Positions 8,691 to 17,495 of a stretch of 64,000 nucleotides of DNA are shown in pieces. How positions within the stretch are numbered: the stretch's first letter is position 1; the number at the start of each line of letters is the position of its first letter. This stretch comes from Streptomyces hiroshimensis (GTDB taxonomy: Bacteria; Actinomycetota; Actinomycetes; Streptomycetales; Streptomycetaceae): contig NZ_BMUT01000001.1 in the NCBI RefSeq assembly GCF_014650335.1, forward strand, positions 239,037-303,036. The letters are read 5' to 3'. The position numbers and the translations under genes were made by a program. The notes under the pieces were generated by a model. That model worked only from the letters and a program-made list of their open reading frames with translations, made no database searches and was not told where the DNA came from.

Positions 8691-9245
8691 ATGGTTTCCG
8701 ATCCGGCCGACCCGTGTTTCGACGACGACGCCACGTTGCTCCTCCTGCAGTGGCTGGCCGAGCAGGGCGTTGTCGCCGTGATCTCATCCGGAGGGCAGCA
8801 GACTCTCCAGGGCGAATCTCAGGGGACGGAACCTCGGGGGACGGAACCTCAGTGGAGGTTCGATGCTCTCGCGGGGCCTGCCGTCGCCACGGAATTGAGG
8901 CAGAGCATCACGGTGGCGGAATCCTCCTTGGCACAGTGCCTGCGTTCGGCATTGCTCCGCATGCGGGAAGCGGGACTGTCCGTGGACAAAAGCCCGTGGG
9001 GGCCGGAGCTGGAACCGGAGGGCGGCATCGAGGGAATCGGGATGCTCGTCCTGGACTGGCTGGTGGAAGAGGGCGTGGGCGTCTTCCTCAAGGCGGACGG
9101 CCAGCGGAGAAGCCCTGGATGGACCTTCATAGCCGAAGGCGGGCCGTTGTCCGGGATGGTGCGCGTCGACGGTGCCACGGGTGAGCGTTGCTTCCTGCCC
9201 ATGGTGGCCAGGCTTCACGAGCAGGGCCTGACCGTTCCGGTCTGA
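8691..9245 (+). CDS. Hypothetical protein with internal tandem duplication
   Basis: The 184-aa product matches no family I recognise and has no signal peptide or membrane segment. It appears to contain two copies of one unit. LLLLQWLAEQGVVAVISSGG (about residue 16) parallels LVLDWLVEEGVGVFLKADG (about 118). SLAQCLRSALLRMREAGL (about 79) parallels ERCFLPMVARLHEQGL (about 166). Each unit reads as helix, strand, Trp-containing strand, helix. The gene begins 30 bp after ngcG in the same direction and could be read through from it, but no functional link is evident. Confidence 0.65.
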   Translation: MVSDPADPCFDDDATLLLLQWLAEQGVVAVISSGGQQTLQGESQGTEPRGTEPQWRFDALAGPAVATELRQSITVAESSLAQCLRSALLRMREAGLSVDKSPWGPELEPEGGIEGIGMLVLDWLVEEGVGVFLKADGQRRSPGWTFIAEGGPLSGMVRVDGATGERCFLPMVARLHEQGLTVPV

Positions 9246-9352
9246 GAGTCTGAGAGCGCCGTCCCCCGACGGTATGAAGATCCCCTGGTACCGCGCCTGC
9301 CGTGGCCGGCCGGCGGCACCAGGGGGACGGCCTCTTCCAGGCCCTCGAAGGG

Positions 9353-9802
9353 CTACGGGCGTCGCCCGTGGGAATGGTCGTGGTCGCGGTCGTGGTCGCG
9401 GCGGTCGTCGTCGTTGCGGCCGTGGTCGTCCCGGTGGTGGTCGTTGTCCCAGCGGTGATCGTCATCACGGCGGTGGTCGTTGTCCCAGCGGTGGTCGTCG
9501 TCGCGCCGGTGGTCGTCATTGCGACCGTGGTCGTCTCCACGGTGGTCGTCGTCGCGGTGGTGGACCTCGTAGGGGTGCACCCACCAGCCGTTGTGACAGA
9601 CGCGGCCTTCGGAGTCACGATCGCCCTCGTCGTAGACGCCACTGCCTCTGGTCTCCCCGCCAGGGCCGGGGCGCCCGTTGGAATAGACGTACCGGCAGTC
9701 GAGGGGGGCCGCGGACGTCGCCGCTTGCGCCACCGGGAGGACGGGCAGCGCGGCACCGGTTGCGCAGAGGACCACCAGCGCAGCACGCGCGAGATTTCGC
9801 AT
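9353..9802 (-). CDS. Secreted Asp/His/Arg-rich repeat protein
   Basis: The 149-aa product has a clear signal peptide (residues 1-27, cleavage after AQA). A short conserved-looking region follows (DCRYVYSNG, GSGVYDEGDRDSEGRVCHNGWWV) with two cysteines that could form a disulfide. The C-terminal half is a run of about ten degenerate units such as HRDDDHRWDND and GRNDDHRRD. Such His/Asp arrays can bind divalent metals, but that is inference. GAAGGG precedes the ATG at good spacing. The plus-strand frame over the same DNA is a Val/Ala-rich artefact of the repeat. Confidence 0.7.
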   Translation of the reverse strand: MRNLARAALVVLCATGAALPVLPVAQAATSAAPLDCRYVYSNGRPGPGGETRGSGVYDEGDRDSEGRVCHNGWWVHPYEVHHRDDDHRGDDHGRNDDHRRDDDHRWDNDHRRDDDHRWDNDHHRDDHGRNDDDRRDHDRDHDHSHGRRP

Positions 9803-9900
9803 CGGATTGCCCTTCGTTCATCGTTGGGCCGCGCTGTCACACGGCCCCGGAGAACCACGATGGCGAAGGAAAGGGATCACCTGTGACGTATCCACACCAA

Positions 9901-9923
9901 ACCACATGAATGCGTAATGTGGT
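9901..9923. promoter_or_regulatory. Inverted repeat ACCACAT-N9-ATGTGGT
   Basis: Perfect 7-bp arms (9901-9907 and 9917-9923) flank a 9-bp spacer. The element sits in the 334-bp divergent region between the Asp/His-rich secreted protein gene and rok7B7, the least GC-rich spot there, so an operator for either gene is plausible. No regulator is known for it. Nothing else gene-like lies in 9803-10136. Confidence 0.4.
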
Positions 9924-10136
9924 GCGCTAGGCGTCAAATCGGGGGACGGGGGCCCGCTGCCGCGTGCCGGACGCATCTGAGCGAACGATGAGGCCTCGAT
10001 GTGGTTCAAGGCCTTGACGGGGTCTCCCTCGGACGGCTCAGCTTAGAGTTCATATGTTGTATGGATGGCCGGGCTCCAGGGTTGTGGTCCGGTCGAGGGG
10101 ACGGCCGGCGTGCCGTGTCCGGCTAGGCGGGAGTGG

Positions 10137-11342
10137 ATGGGCGTGGAGACTCCGGGGTCGCAGTCGTCGCTGCACCGGGCCAACCTTGAGCGGGTCGTGC
10201 GCGCGGTGCGCAGGGCGGGGTCGCTCACCCAGGCGGAGATCGCCCGGGCCACGGGGCTGTCGGCCGCCACGGTCTCCAATATCGTGCGGGAGCTGAAGGA
10301 CGGCGGGACCGTCGAGGTCACGCCCACCTCCTCCGGGGGGCGGCGGGCCCGGAGTGTGTCCCTGTCCGGCGATGCCGGGATCGTCGTCGGCGTCGACTTC
10401 GGGCATACGCATCTGCGCGTCGCCGTCGGGAACCTCGCCCAGCGCGTGCTCGCCGAGGACGCCGAGCCGCTGGATGTCGACGCTTCCGCCGCGCAGGGGC
10501 TGGAGCGGGCCGAGCGGCTGGTCAGGCGGCTGATCGCCGATACCGGGATCGACCCCGGAAAGATCATCGGGGTGGGGCTCGGCGTGCCCGGGCCCATCGA
10601 CGTCGAGACCGGCACGCTCGGGTCGACCGCCATCCTGCCCGGGTGGGCCGGGACCAATCCGCGCGACGAGCTCGCCGCCCGCCTCAGCGTGCCCGTCCAC
10701 GTCGACAACGATGCCAACCTCGGTGCGCTCGGCGAGCTCGTGTGGGGAGCCGGGCGCGGGGCCGCCGATCTTGCGTACATCAAGGTCGCCAGTGGCGTGG
10801 GTGCCGGGCTTGTGATCAACGGGCAGATTTACCGGGGGCCTGGCGGCACTGCCGGTGAAATCGGGCATATCACTCTTGATGAGTCCGGGCCCGTCTGCCG
10901 TTGCGGCAACCGTGGATGTCTTGAAACCTTTACCGCCGCCCGTTATGTGCTGCCCCTGCTCCATTCGGCCCACGGCACCGATCTCACCGTCGCTCGAATG
11001 GTGCAGCTCGCCCGCGAGGGCGACCCCGGCTGTCGACGGGTTATTTCGGACGTCGGGCGGCATATCGGTAGTGGTGTGGCAAATCTCTGTAATCTCCTCA
11101 ATCCCCGTCGTGTCGTGCTCGGTGGCGATCTCGCGGAGTCCGGCGAGCTCGTGCTCGCGCCCATCCGTGAGTCCGTCTCGCGCTACGCGATTCCCAGCGC
11201 CGCGCGGCAGTTGGAGGTCGTCCCGGGTGCTCTCGGCGGCCGGGCCGAGGTGCTGGGTGCGCTGGCGCTCGTGCTGAGTGAGATGGGTGATTCCACCTTG
11301 CTCGACGGGCATGCTCCGGTCGGGACTCCGCTGCCTGTCTGA
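10137..11342 (+). CDS. rok7B7: ROK-family transcriptional regulator Rok7B7
   Basis: About 401 aa. An N-terminal winged helix-turn-helix (LTQAEIARATGLSAATVSN, about residues 28-46) is followed by a ROK sugar-kinase-like domain with VDFGHTHLRV near residue 82. The zinc motif CRCGNRGCLE follows a conserved GHI His. The position directly between ngcEFG and xylFGH matches SCO6008, the regulator of xylose uptake, carbon catabolite repression and antibiotic production in S. coelicolor. The frame opens upstream at 10065. I chose ATG 10137, but GTG 10143 has better spacing (9 bp) to GGCGGGAG. Ligand binding by the ROK domain is family knowledge, not shown here. Confidence 0.88.
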   Translation: MGVETPGSQSSLHRANLERVVRAVRRAGSLTQAEIARATGLSAATVSNIVRELKDGGTVEVTPTSSGGRRARSVSLSGDAGIVVGVDFGHTHLRVAVGNLAQRVLAEDAEPLDVDASAAQGLERAERLVRRLIADTGIDPGKIIGVGLGVPGPIDVETGTLGSTAILPGWAGTNPRDELAARLSVPVHVDNDANLGALGELVWGAGRGAADLAYIKVASGVGAGLVINGQIYRGPGGTAGEIGHITLDESGPVCRCGNRGCLETFTAARYVLPLLHSAHGTDLTVARMVQLAREGDPGCRRVISDVGRHIGSGVANLCNLLNPRRVVLGGDLAESGELVLAPIRESVSRYAIPSAARQLEVVPGALGGRAEVLGALALVLSEMGDSTLLDGHAPVGTPLPV

Positions 11343-11410
11343 GCCTGTCCCGCTTGTCCGTCCCGCTTTCGCTCGGCTTCGTTCAGCCGCATTCTTGAGT
11401 TCACGCAGAT

Positions 11411-11437
11411 AACGAATGGCATCGTTGCCATCTCGTT
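11411..11437. promoter_or_regulatory. Inverted repeat AACGA-ATGGCA-TCGT-TGCCAT-C-TCGTT upstream of xylF
   Basis: Arms AACGA(11411-11415)/TCGTT(11433-11437) and ATGGCA(11416-11421)/TGCCAT(11426-11431) are complementary, with one offset base on the right. The element lies about 95 bp upstream of the xylF start and just before TTGACG (11451) and TTGACT (11474), either of which could be a -35 box. It is a good candidate for control of xylFGH, possibly by Rok7B7; a weak terminator for rok7B7 is the alternative. Confidence 0.5.
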
Positions 11438-11529
11438 AAGGATTTACTTCTTGACGGCTCCTGAGGGGCCGAGTTGACTTCCAGCCACCTCGGCCGCAAC
11501 GACGCGGCCTCGTCAGGGAGGTTTCTGTA

Positions 11530-12636
11530 ATGAACACGAATCTGCGTCGTGCAGCCGTGGCCGTCGCGGCCATGTCGATGGCGGCCGGTCTCGCCGCCTG
11601 TGGCAGTGCCAAGGAGGCCGGTGGCGGGGAGGCCAAGAAGGAGAAGAAGGGCCCGCTCACCATCGGGCTCCTCCTTCCGGAGAACCAGACCGCGCGTTAC
11701 GAGCGCTTCGACAAGCCGCTGATCGAGAAGAAGATCAAGGAATTGGCCGGGGCCGACACCGTCGTCCTCTACGAGAATGCCAAGCAGGACGCCTCCGTCC
11801 AGCAGCAGCAGGTCGACACGATGATCACCAAGAAGGTCGACGCGCTGATCGTCGATTCCGTGGACGCGAAGTCGATAGCCTCCTCGGTGAAGAAGGCGAA
11901 CGACAAGGGCATTCCCGTCGTCGCCTACGACCGGCTGGCCGAGGGCCCGATCAAGGCCTACACCTCCGTCGACAACGAGCGCGTCGGAAAGATCCAGGGC
12001 GAGTCGCTGCTCAAGGAGCTCGGCGACAACGCCTCCAAGGGCCAGATCGTCATGATGAACGGGTCGGTCACCGACCCGAACGCCAAGATGTACAAGGACG
12101 GCGCCCACTCCGTGCTCGACGGCAAGGTCAAGGTCGGCAAGGAGTACGACACCAGGGAGTGGAAGCCGGAGAACGCCAACGAGAACATGAAGGGCGCGAT
12201 CTCCTCGCTGGGCAAGGACAACATCGTCGGCGTCTACTCCGCCAACGACGGCATGGCCGGCGGCATCATCACCGCTCTGAAGAGCGCGGGCTTCGACAAG
12301 CTCCCGCCCGTCACCGGCCAGGACGCCGAGCTCTCCGCCGTCCAGCGGATCCTCTCCGACGAGCAGTTCATGAGCGTCTACAAGCCCTACAAGCCCGAGG
12401 CCGACGCCGCCGCGGAGCTGGCCGTGGCCCTCGCCCAGGGCAAGGGCCTCGACGCGGTCGCCAAGACCACCGTCGACAGCGGCACCCAGAAGAAGGTTCC
12501 CTCCGTCATCGTCACCCCCTTCGCGCTCACCAAGGGCGACATCGGGAAGTACGTCGGCCAGGAAGGTTTCTTCACCCGCGACGAGATCTGCACCGACAAG
12601 TACAAGGCGCAGTGTGACTCCGCCGGGCTGAAGTAG
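11530..12636 (+). CDS. xylF: Xylose-binding lipoprotein of ABC importer, XylF
   Basis: The 368-aa product is a periplasmic-binding-protein type I sugar receptor anchored as a lipoprotein: lipobox LAAC with Cys24. The mature protein starts with a Lys/Glu-rich linker and then TIGLLLPENQTARYERFD, typical of XylF. Ligand-region features such as VVAYDRL (about residue 133) and NDGMAGG (about 239) fit the family. GGGAGG at 11515 precedes the ATG. It is the first gene of the xylFGH operon next to rok7B7, and xylose is the substrate expected from the S. coelicolor counterpart. Confidence 0.9.
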   Translation: MNTNLRRAAVAVAAMSMAAGLAACGSAKEAGGGEAKKEKKGPLTIGLLLPENQTARYERFDKPLIEKKIKELAGADTVVLYENAKQDASVQQQQVDTMITKKVDALIVDSVDAKSIASSVKKANDKGIPVVAYDRLAEGPIKAYTSVDNERVGKIQGESLLKELGDNASKGQIVMMNGSVTDPNAKMYKDGAHSVLDGKVKVGKEYDTREWKPENANENMKGAISSLGKDNIVGVYSANDGMAGGIITALKSAGFDKLPPVTGQDAELSAVQRILSDEQFMSVYKPYKPEADAAAELAVALAQGKGLDAVAKTTVDSGTQKKVPSVIVTPFALTKGDIGKYVGQEGFFTRDEICTDKYKAQCDSAGLK

Positions 12637-12647
12637 GGGTACCTCGG

Positions 12648-13478
12648 ATGTCCGCCAGCAAATCCACTGCAGAATCCACCGCCGGTTCCGCCGCCCCCGT
12701 CCTCGCCCTGCGCGGGATCTCCAAGCGCTTCGGTGCCGTCCAGGCGCTCACCGACGTCGACCTGGAGATCCACGCCGGTGAGGTGGTCGCCCTCGTCGGC
12801 GACAACGGCGCCGGCAAGTCCACCCTGGTCAAGACCATCGCCGGCGTCGGCCCCGCCGACGACGGGGTCATCGAGTGGGAGGGGAAGCCGGTCACCGTCG
12901 ACCGGCCGCACGCCGCCCAGGAGCTCGGCATCGCGACCGTCTACCAGGACCTCGCGCTCTGCGACAACCTCGACGTCGTCGGCAACCTCTTCCTCGGGCG
13001 CGAGATCGCCCGCGCCGGGGTGCTCGACGAGGTCGAGATGGAGCGCCGCTCCCGTGAGCTGCTCTCCACCCTGTCCATCCGGATCCCCAGCGTCCGGATC
13101 CCCATCGCCTCGCTCTCCGGCGGGCAGCGGCAGACCGTCGCCATCGCCCGCTCGCTGCTCGGCGAGCCCAAGATCGTCATCCTCGACGAGCCGACCGCGG
13201 CGCTCGGCGTCGAGCAGACCGCGCAGGTCCTGGACCTGGTCGAGCGGCTGCGCGAGCGCGGCCTCGGCGTCATCCTCATCAGCCACAACATGGCCGACGT
13301 GAAGGCCGTCGCCGACCGCGTGGCCGTCCTGCGCCTCGGCCGCAACAACGGCGTCTTCGACGTCCGGACGACCTCCCAGGAGGAGATCATCTCCGCCATC
13401 ACGGGCGCCACGGACAACGCTGTCACCCGTCGTAAGGCACGTTCAGAGGGCCAGGCCCGTACGGAGGGCCAGAAGTGA
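12648..13478 (+). CDS. xylG: Xylose ABC transporter ATP-binding protein XylG (single-domain type)
   Basis: 276 aa. Walker A is GDNGAGKST (residues 51-59), the signature is LSGGQRQTV (about 154), Walker B is IVILDEPTAAL (about 171) and the H-loop is ISHNM. E. coli XylG and RbsA have two fused ATPase domains of about 500 aa; this protein has one, so a homodimer must serve the permease. The start is 12 bp after xylF. The stop overlaps the xylH start by four bases (GTGA), indicating translational coupling. The last 25 residues are a charged tail of repeated EGQ(A)RTEGQ. Confidence 0.9.
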   Translation: MSASKSTAESTAGSAAPVLALRGISKRFGAVQALTDVDLEIHAGEVVALVGDNGAGKSTLVKTIAGVGPADDGVIEWEGKPVTVDRPHAAQELGIATVYQDLALCDNLDVVGNLFLGREIARAGVLDEVEMERRSRELLSTLSIRIPSVRIPIASLSGGQRQTVAIARSLLGEPKIVILDEPTAALGVEQTAQVLDLVERLRERGLGVILISHNMADVKAVADRVAVLRLGRNNGVFDVRTTSQEEIISAITGATDNAVTRRKARSEGQARTEGQK

Positions 13479-14767
13479 CCACCACCAACGGAACCAACAC
13501 CGGCGGGGCCAACGGGGCCAACGGGCAGGCTCCCGCCCACGACGCCGTCCCCGCCGTCGATCCCCGCCTCCTCGTCCGCGAGGAGGGCTTCGCCGGCTAC
13601 TGGAGCGAATTCCTCCGCAAGCTGCGCAGCGGCGAGCTCGGCTCCCTCCCCGTCGTCGTCGGCCTGATCATCATCGCCCTGGTCTTCCAGCTGCGGGACT
13701 CGGCCTTCCTCGGCGCGGAGAACCTCAACAACCTCTTCGTCACCGCGGCCGGCACCGGCCTGATCGCGGTCGGCATCGTCTTCGTGCTGATCCTCGGCGA
13801 GATCGATCTCTCCGTGGGCTCGGTCAGCGGGCTGGCGGCCGCCGTCTTCGCCGTGCTCAACGTGAGCCACGGCATGCCGGAGTGGCTGGCGCTCGTCCTC
13901 GCGATCCTCTCCGGTGCCGTCATCGGCGCCCTGCACGGGTTCTTCTTCGCCCGGATCGGCGTGCCCGCCTTCGTCGTCACCCTGGCGGGCCTGCTGGGCT
14001 GGAACGGCCTGATGCTGCAGGTGCTCGGCTCCAACGGCACGATCAACCTCGACGACTCGGGGCTGGTCGCGGGCCTGACCAACCACTACTTCAGCGATGT
14101 CGCCGCGGCCTACGGGCTGGCGACGGTGGCCGTGGCCGCGTTCTTCCTGGTGTCGTTCCGCGACAGCAGGCGGCGCCAGGCCGCGGGGGTGCCCAGCAGG
14201 CCGCTCAGCGAGATCGTGCTGCGCACGGTGGCGCTGGCCGTGCCCGCGTACGTGGTGGCCTGGCTCTTCAACCAGTACAAGGGCCTGCCGCTGGCCGTGG
14301 TGATCTTCCTCGGGGTCGTGGTGGCGCTCGACCTCGTGCTGCGCCGCACACCGTACGGGCGGAAGGTCTTCGCGCTCGGCGGCAGCGTGGAGGCGGCCCG
14401 CCGCGCCGGCATCAACGTCGCCGCGGTGCGGATCTCCGTCTTCGCCCTCTCCGGGACGATGGCGGCCGTCGGCGGCATGTTCCTGGCGTCGCAGATCAAC
14501 GCCGCGAACCAGTCCTCCGGGGCCGGCAGCCTGCTGATGAACGCGATCGCCGCGGCCGTCATCGGCGGCACCAGCCTCTTCGGCGGGCGCGGCAAGACCT
14601 GGTCCGCCCTGCTGGGCGTGCTGGTGATCCAGTCGATCGCGTCGGGCATGGCGCTGCTGGGCATCGCCTCGGCGGTCCAGTACATGATCACGGGCGCGGT
14701 GCTGCTGGCCGCGGTGGTGATCGACTCGGTCTCCCGCAAGACCCAGAAGACCGCCGGACGGGCGTAG
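13475..14767 (+). CDS. xylH: Xylose ABC transporter permease XylH
   Basis: The 430-aa product is a BPD_transp_2-type permease with about ten membrane segments. LILGEIDLSVGSVSG near residue 108 is the typical motif of the ribose/xylose permease family. A 40-residue Gly/Asn/Ala-rich N-terminal tail precedes the first conserved region. The GTG start lies inside the xylG stop (GTGA). It completes the importer; nothing follows in the operon. Confidence 0.9.
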   Translation: MTTTNGTNTGGANGANGQAPAHDAVPAVDPRLLVREEGFAGYWSEFLRKLRSGELGSLPVVVGLIIIALVFQLRDSAFLGAENLNNLFVTAAGTGLIAVGIVFVLILGEIDLSVGSVSGLAAAVFAVLNVSHGMPEWLALVLAILSGAVIGALHGFFFARIGVPAFVVTLAGLLGWNGLMLQVLGSNGTINLDDSGLVAGLTNHYFSDVAAAYGLATVAVAAFFLVSFRDSRRRQAAGVPSRPLSEIVLRTVALAVPAYVVAWLFNQYKGLPLAVVIFLGVVVALDLVLRRTPYGRKVFALGGSVEAARRAGINVAAVRISVFALSGTMAAVGGMFLASQINAANQSSGAGSLLMNAIAAAVIGGTSLFGGRGKTWSALLGVLVIQSIASGMALLGIASAVQYMITGAVLLAAVVIDSVSRKTQKTAGRA

Positions 14768-15136
14768 GCCCTGCGGGCCGCTCTCCGGTCACGGAGTACC
14801 GCCGCCGTCCGCCGCCCGTCCGGGGCGGCGGACGGCGGTGCCTTTGCGTACGCGGCGGTGCCCTTGTGCAGACGGCGGTGCCTTTGCGTACGGGTGTGCG
14901 CGCCGTCGCCGTCCGCCGGTGCGTTGTGGCTGGTCGCGCAGTTCCCCGCGCCCCTTTGGGGCGCCGTCGTGTCGCCGCGACCGTCGTACGTACGACCTAT
15001 GGGGCAATTTGCCCTGTCGTCGGTCGCTCCCGTTCATCGCCACCGCGGGCGGAACATTAGACTCGACGGATCTAGAGGTTTCTCAAGACTTCTACATGTT
15101 TCTACAAGCCGACAGCTCGACGAAGAGGAGGCACGG
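14768..15136. repeat. Intergenic region xylH-dxs with tandem and dispersed repeats
   Basis: No gene is supported. A unit like CGGCGGTGCCTTTGCGTACG occurs about three times between 14833 and 14895. At about 14930-14968 lies GGCTGGTCGCGCAGTTCCCC followed by the hairpin GCGCCCCTTTGGGGCGC, a dispersed Streptomyces intergenic element; two relatives are at 17170-17320. The AT-richer stretch 15050-15110 just before dxs probably carries its promoter, but I cannot place -35/-10 boxes with confidence. Confidence 0.6.
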
Positions 15137-17107
15137 GTGGCCCTGCTGACCCGCATCAGGGAACCGCGCGACCTGGACCGGCTCAGCCCGGAGCAGCTCG
15201 ACCGGCTCGCCGCGGAGATCCGCACCTTCCTCGTCGACGCCGTCTCCAAGACCGGCGGACACCTCGGGCCCAACCTCGGCGTGGTCGAGCTGACCATCGC
15301 CATGCACCGGGTCTTCGACTCGCCGAAGGACAAGATCCTCTTCGACACCGGCCACCAGGCCTACGTCCACAAGCTGCTCACCGGCCGCCAGGACTTCTCG
15401 AAGCTGCGCGCCAAGGACGGCCTGTCGGGCTATCCCTCGCGCGCCGAGTCCGCGCACGACGTCATCGAGAACAGCCACGCCTCCACCGTGCTCGGCTGGG
15501 CCGACGGCCTCGCCAAGGCCAACCAGGTCCTGGGCAAGGACGACCACGTCGTCGCGGTCATCGGTGACGGCGCGCTCACCGGCGGCATGGCCTGGGAGGC
15601 GCTGAACAACATCGCCGTCGCCAAGGACCGCCCGCTCGTGATCGTCGTCAACGACAACGAGCGCTCCTACGAGCCCACCATCGGCGGCCTCGCCAACCAC
15701 CTGGCCACCCTGCGCACCACGGACGGCTACGAGCGCTTCCTGGCCCGCGGCAAGGACATCCTCGAGCGCACCCCGGTCGTCGGCAAGCCGCTGTACGAGA
15801 CGCTGCACGGCGCGAAGAAGGGCCTGAAGGACTTCATCGCCCCGCAGGGCATGTTCGAGGACCTGGGCCTGAAGTACGTCGGCCCGATCGACGGCCACGA
15901 CATCGAGGCCCTGGAGTCCGCGCTGCAGCGCGCCAAGCGCTTCGGCGGGCCGGTGCTCGTGCACTGCCTGACCCAGAAGGGCCGCGGCTACAAGCACGCC
16001 GAGCAGAACGAGGCGGACCGCTTCCACGGCATCGGCGCCATCCACCCCGACACCGGCCTGCCCGTCGCCTCCGGCGGCGCCAGCTGGACCTCCGTCTTCG
16101 CCGACGAGATGGTCAAGCTCGGGCAGGAGCGCGAGGACATCGTCGCCATCACGGCGGCCATGATGCAGCCGGTCGGCCTCGGCAAATTCGCCAAGGCCTT
16201 CCCCGAGCGCGTCTACGACGTCGGCATCGCCGAGCAGCACGCGGCCACCTCCGCGGCCGGCCTGGCCACCGGCGGTCTGCACCCGGTCTTCGCCGTCTAC
16301 GCCACGTTCCTCAACCGCGCCTTCGACCAGGTGCTGATGGACGTCGCCCTGCACAAGTGCGGCGTGACGTTCGTCCTCGACCGGGCGGGTGTCACCGGCG
16401 ACGACGGCGCCTCGCACAACGGCATGTGGGACATGTCGATCCTGCAGGTCGTCCCCGGTCTGCGGATCGCCGCCCCGCGCGACGCCGACCAGGTCCGCGC
16501 CCAGCTGCGCGAGGCCGTCGAGGTCGACGACGCCCCCACCGTCGTCCGCTACTCCAAGGGCACCGTCGGCCCGGCCGTCGAGGCCGTGCGCCGGATCGGC
16601 GGCATGGACGTGCTGCGCGAGCCCGCCGAGGGCACGACCCGGCCGGACGTCCTCCTCGTCTCCGTCGGCGCGCTCGCCCCGATGTGCCTGGAGATCGCCG
16701 ACCTGCTCGACAAGCAGGGCATCTCCTCGACCGTCGTCGACCCGCGCTGGGTCAAGCCCGTCGACGAGGCCCTGCCCGGCCTCGCCGCGAAGCACCGCGT
16801 CGTCGTCACCGTCGAGGACAACGGCCGCGTCGGCGGCGTCGGCTCGGCGGTCGCCCAGGCGCTGCGCGACGCCGGCGTGGACCTGCCGCTGCGCGACTTC
16901 GGCATCCCGCCGCGCTTCCTCGACCACGCCTCCCGCAAGGAGGTCATGGCCGAGATCGGGCTGACCGCGCCGGATATCGCGCGGCAGGTCACGGGGCTTG
17001 TCGCCAAGCTTGACGGGCGGCTTGAGGATGCGCCTACGGCTGCCGCCGCCGGGGCGGCCGAGGTCGCCGAGGGTGCCGGGGCTGCTGCGGAGCCTGCGCG
17101 CGACTAG
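15137..17107 (+). CDS. dxs: 1-deoxy-D-xylulose-5-phosphate synthase
   Basis: The 656-aa product condenses pyruvate and glyceraldehyde-3-phosphate to 1-deoxyxylulose-5-phosphate, the first step of the MEP isoprenoid pathway, using thiamine diphosphate in the cytoplasm. The N-terminal domain has [16 protein letters not shown] and the ThDP motif [13 protein letters not shown]. The pyrimidine-binding domain has GIAEQHA and [15 protein letters not shown], and a transketolase C domain follows. The frame is open further upstream, but GTG 15137 has GAGGAG six bases before it and matches the family N-terminus VALLTRI. A 25-residue Ala/Glu-rich tail ends the protein. Confidence 0.95.
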   Translation: MALLTRIREPRDLDRLSPEQLDRLAAEIRTFLVDAVSKTGGHLGPNLGVVELTIAMHRVFDSPKDKILFDTGHQAYVHKLLTGRQDFSKLRAKDGLSGYPSRAESAHDVIENSHASTVLGWADGLAKANQVLGKDDHVVAVIGDGALTGGMAWEALNNIAVAKDRPLVIVVNDNERSYEPTIGGLANHLATLRTTDGYERFLARGKDILERTPVVGKPLYETLHGAKKGLKDFIAPQGMFEDLGLKYVGPIDGHDIEALESALQRAKRFGGPVLVHCLTQKGRGYKHAEQNEADRFHGIGAIHPDTGLPVASGGASWTSVFADEMVKLGQEREDIVAITAAMMQPVGLGKFAKAFPERVYDVGIAEQHAATSAAGLATGGLHPVFAVYATFLNRAFDQVLMDVALHKCGVTFVLDRAGVTGDDGASHNGMWDMSILQVVPGLRIAAPRDADQVRAQLREAVEVDDAPTVVRYSKGTVGPAVEAVRRIGGMDVLREPAEGTTRPDVLLVSVGALAPMCLEIADLLDKQGISSTVVDPRWVKPVDEALPGLAAKHRVVVTVEDNGRVGGVGSAVAQALRDAGVDLPLRDFGIPPRFLDHASRKEVMAEIGLTAPDIARQVTGLVAKLDGRLEDAPTAAAAGAAEVAEGAGAAAEPARD

Positions 17108-17495
17108 GGCTTCGCCCTGTCGCCCGTTCCACGGGTTTCGGTCGGAGGTCGGCTGCAGGTCGTACGTGGCTGGTCGCGCAGTTCCCCGCGCCCCTTACGG
17201 GGCGTGTGCGTGGCTGGTCGCGCCCGCGCGGCAGCCGCAGGTTGACACCGCCCCGCGCCCCTTACGGGGCGTGGTGTGTGGTCGGTCGCGCACGCGCGGC
17301 GGAGCCGCAGATTGACACCGTCGGGCCGGTCGGACCACCTATCCGGGTGGTCCGGCCGGTCCGTACGCATATGGACCTCTGCGTCCCATCGGGTGAATCC
17401 TGTTGAGGGTGGCCGGTCAGGCCCCTGTCCGGCCCGGATCATCGCGGACACTCGCTCAGTTCATGGTGAGCACGCGAGCAGGTGGAGGTGGGCCG
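17108..17495. repeat. Intergenic region with dispersed hairpin repeats, dxs / permease
   Basis: No gene is seen. Two related copies of the element GGCTGGTCGCGC...CCCCGCGCCCCTTACGGGGCG lie at about 17170-17205 and 17209-17278, with a further partial copy to 17320. Each contains the hairpin CCCCTTACGGGG. They resemble the copy at 14930-14968. The stretch 17325-17480 is free of repeats and probably holds the permease promoter. Confidence 0.6.

Noticed and set aside
9302..9886. 194-aa Val/Ala-rich plus-strand frame resembling a membrane protein
   Set aside because: It is the complement of the Asp/His/Arg repeat; the minus-strand gene has a signal peptide and ribosome binding site.
14858..15136. 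N-terminal extension of dxs by about 90 codons
   Set aside because: The extension runs through dispersed repeats, and GTG 15137 has a strong ribosome binding site and matches the family start.
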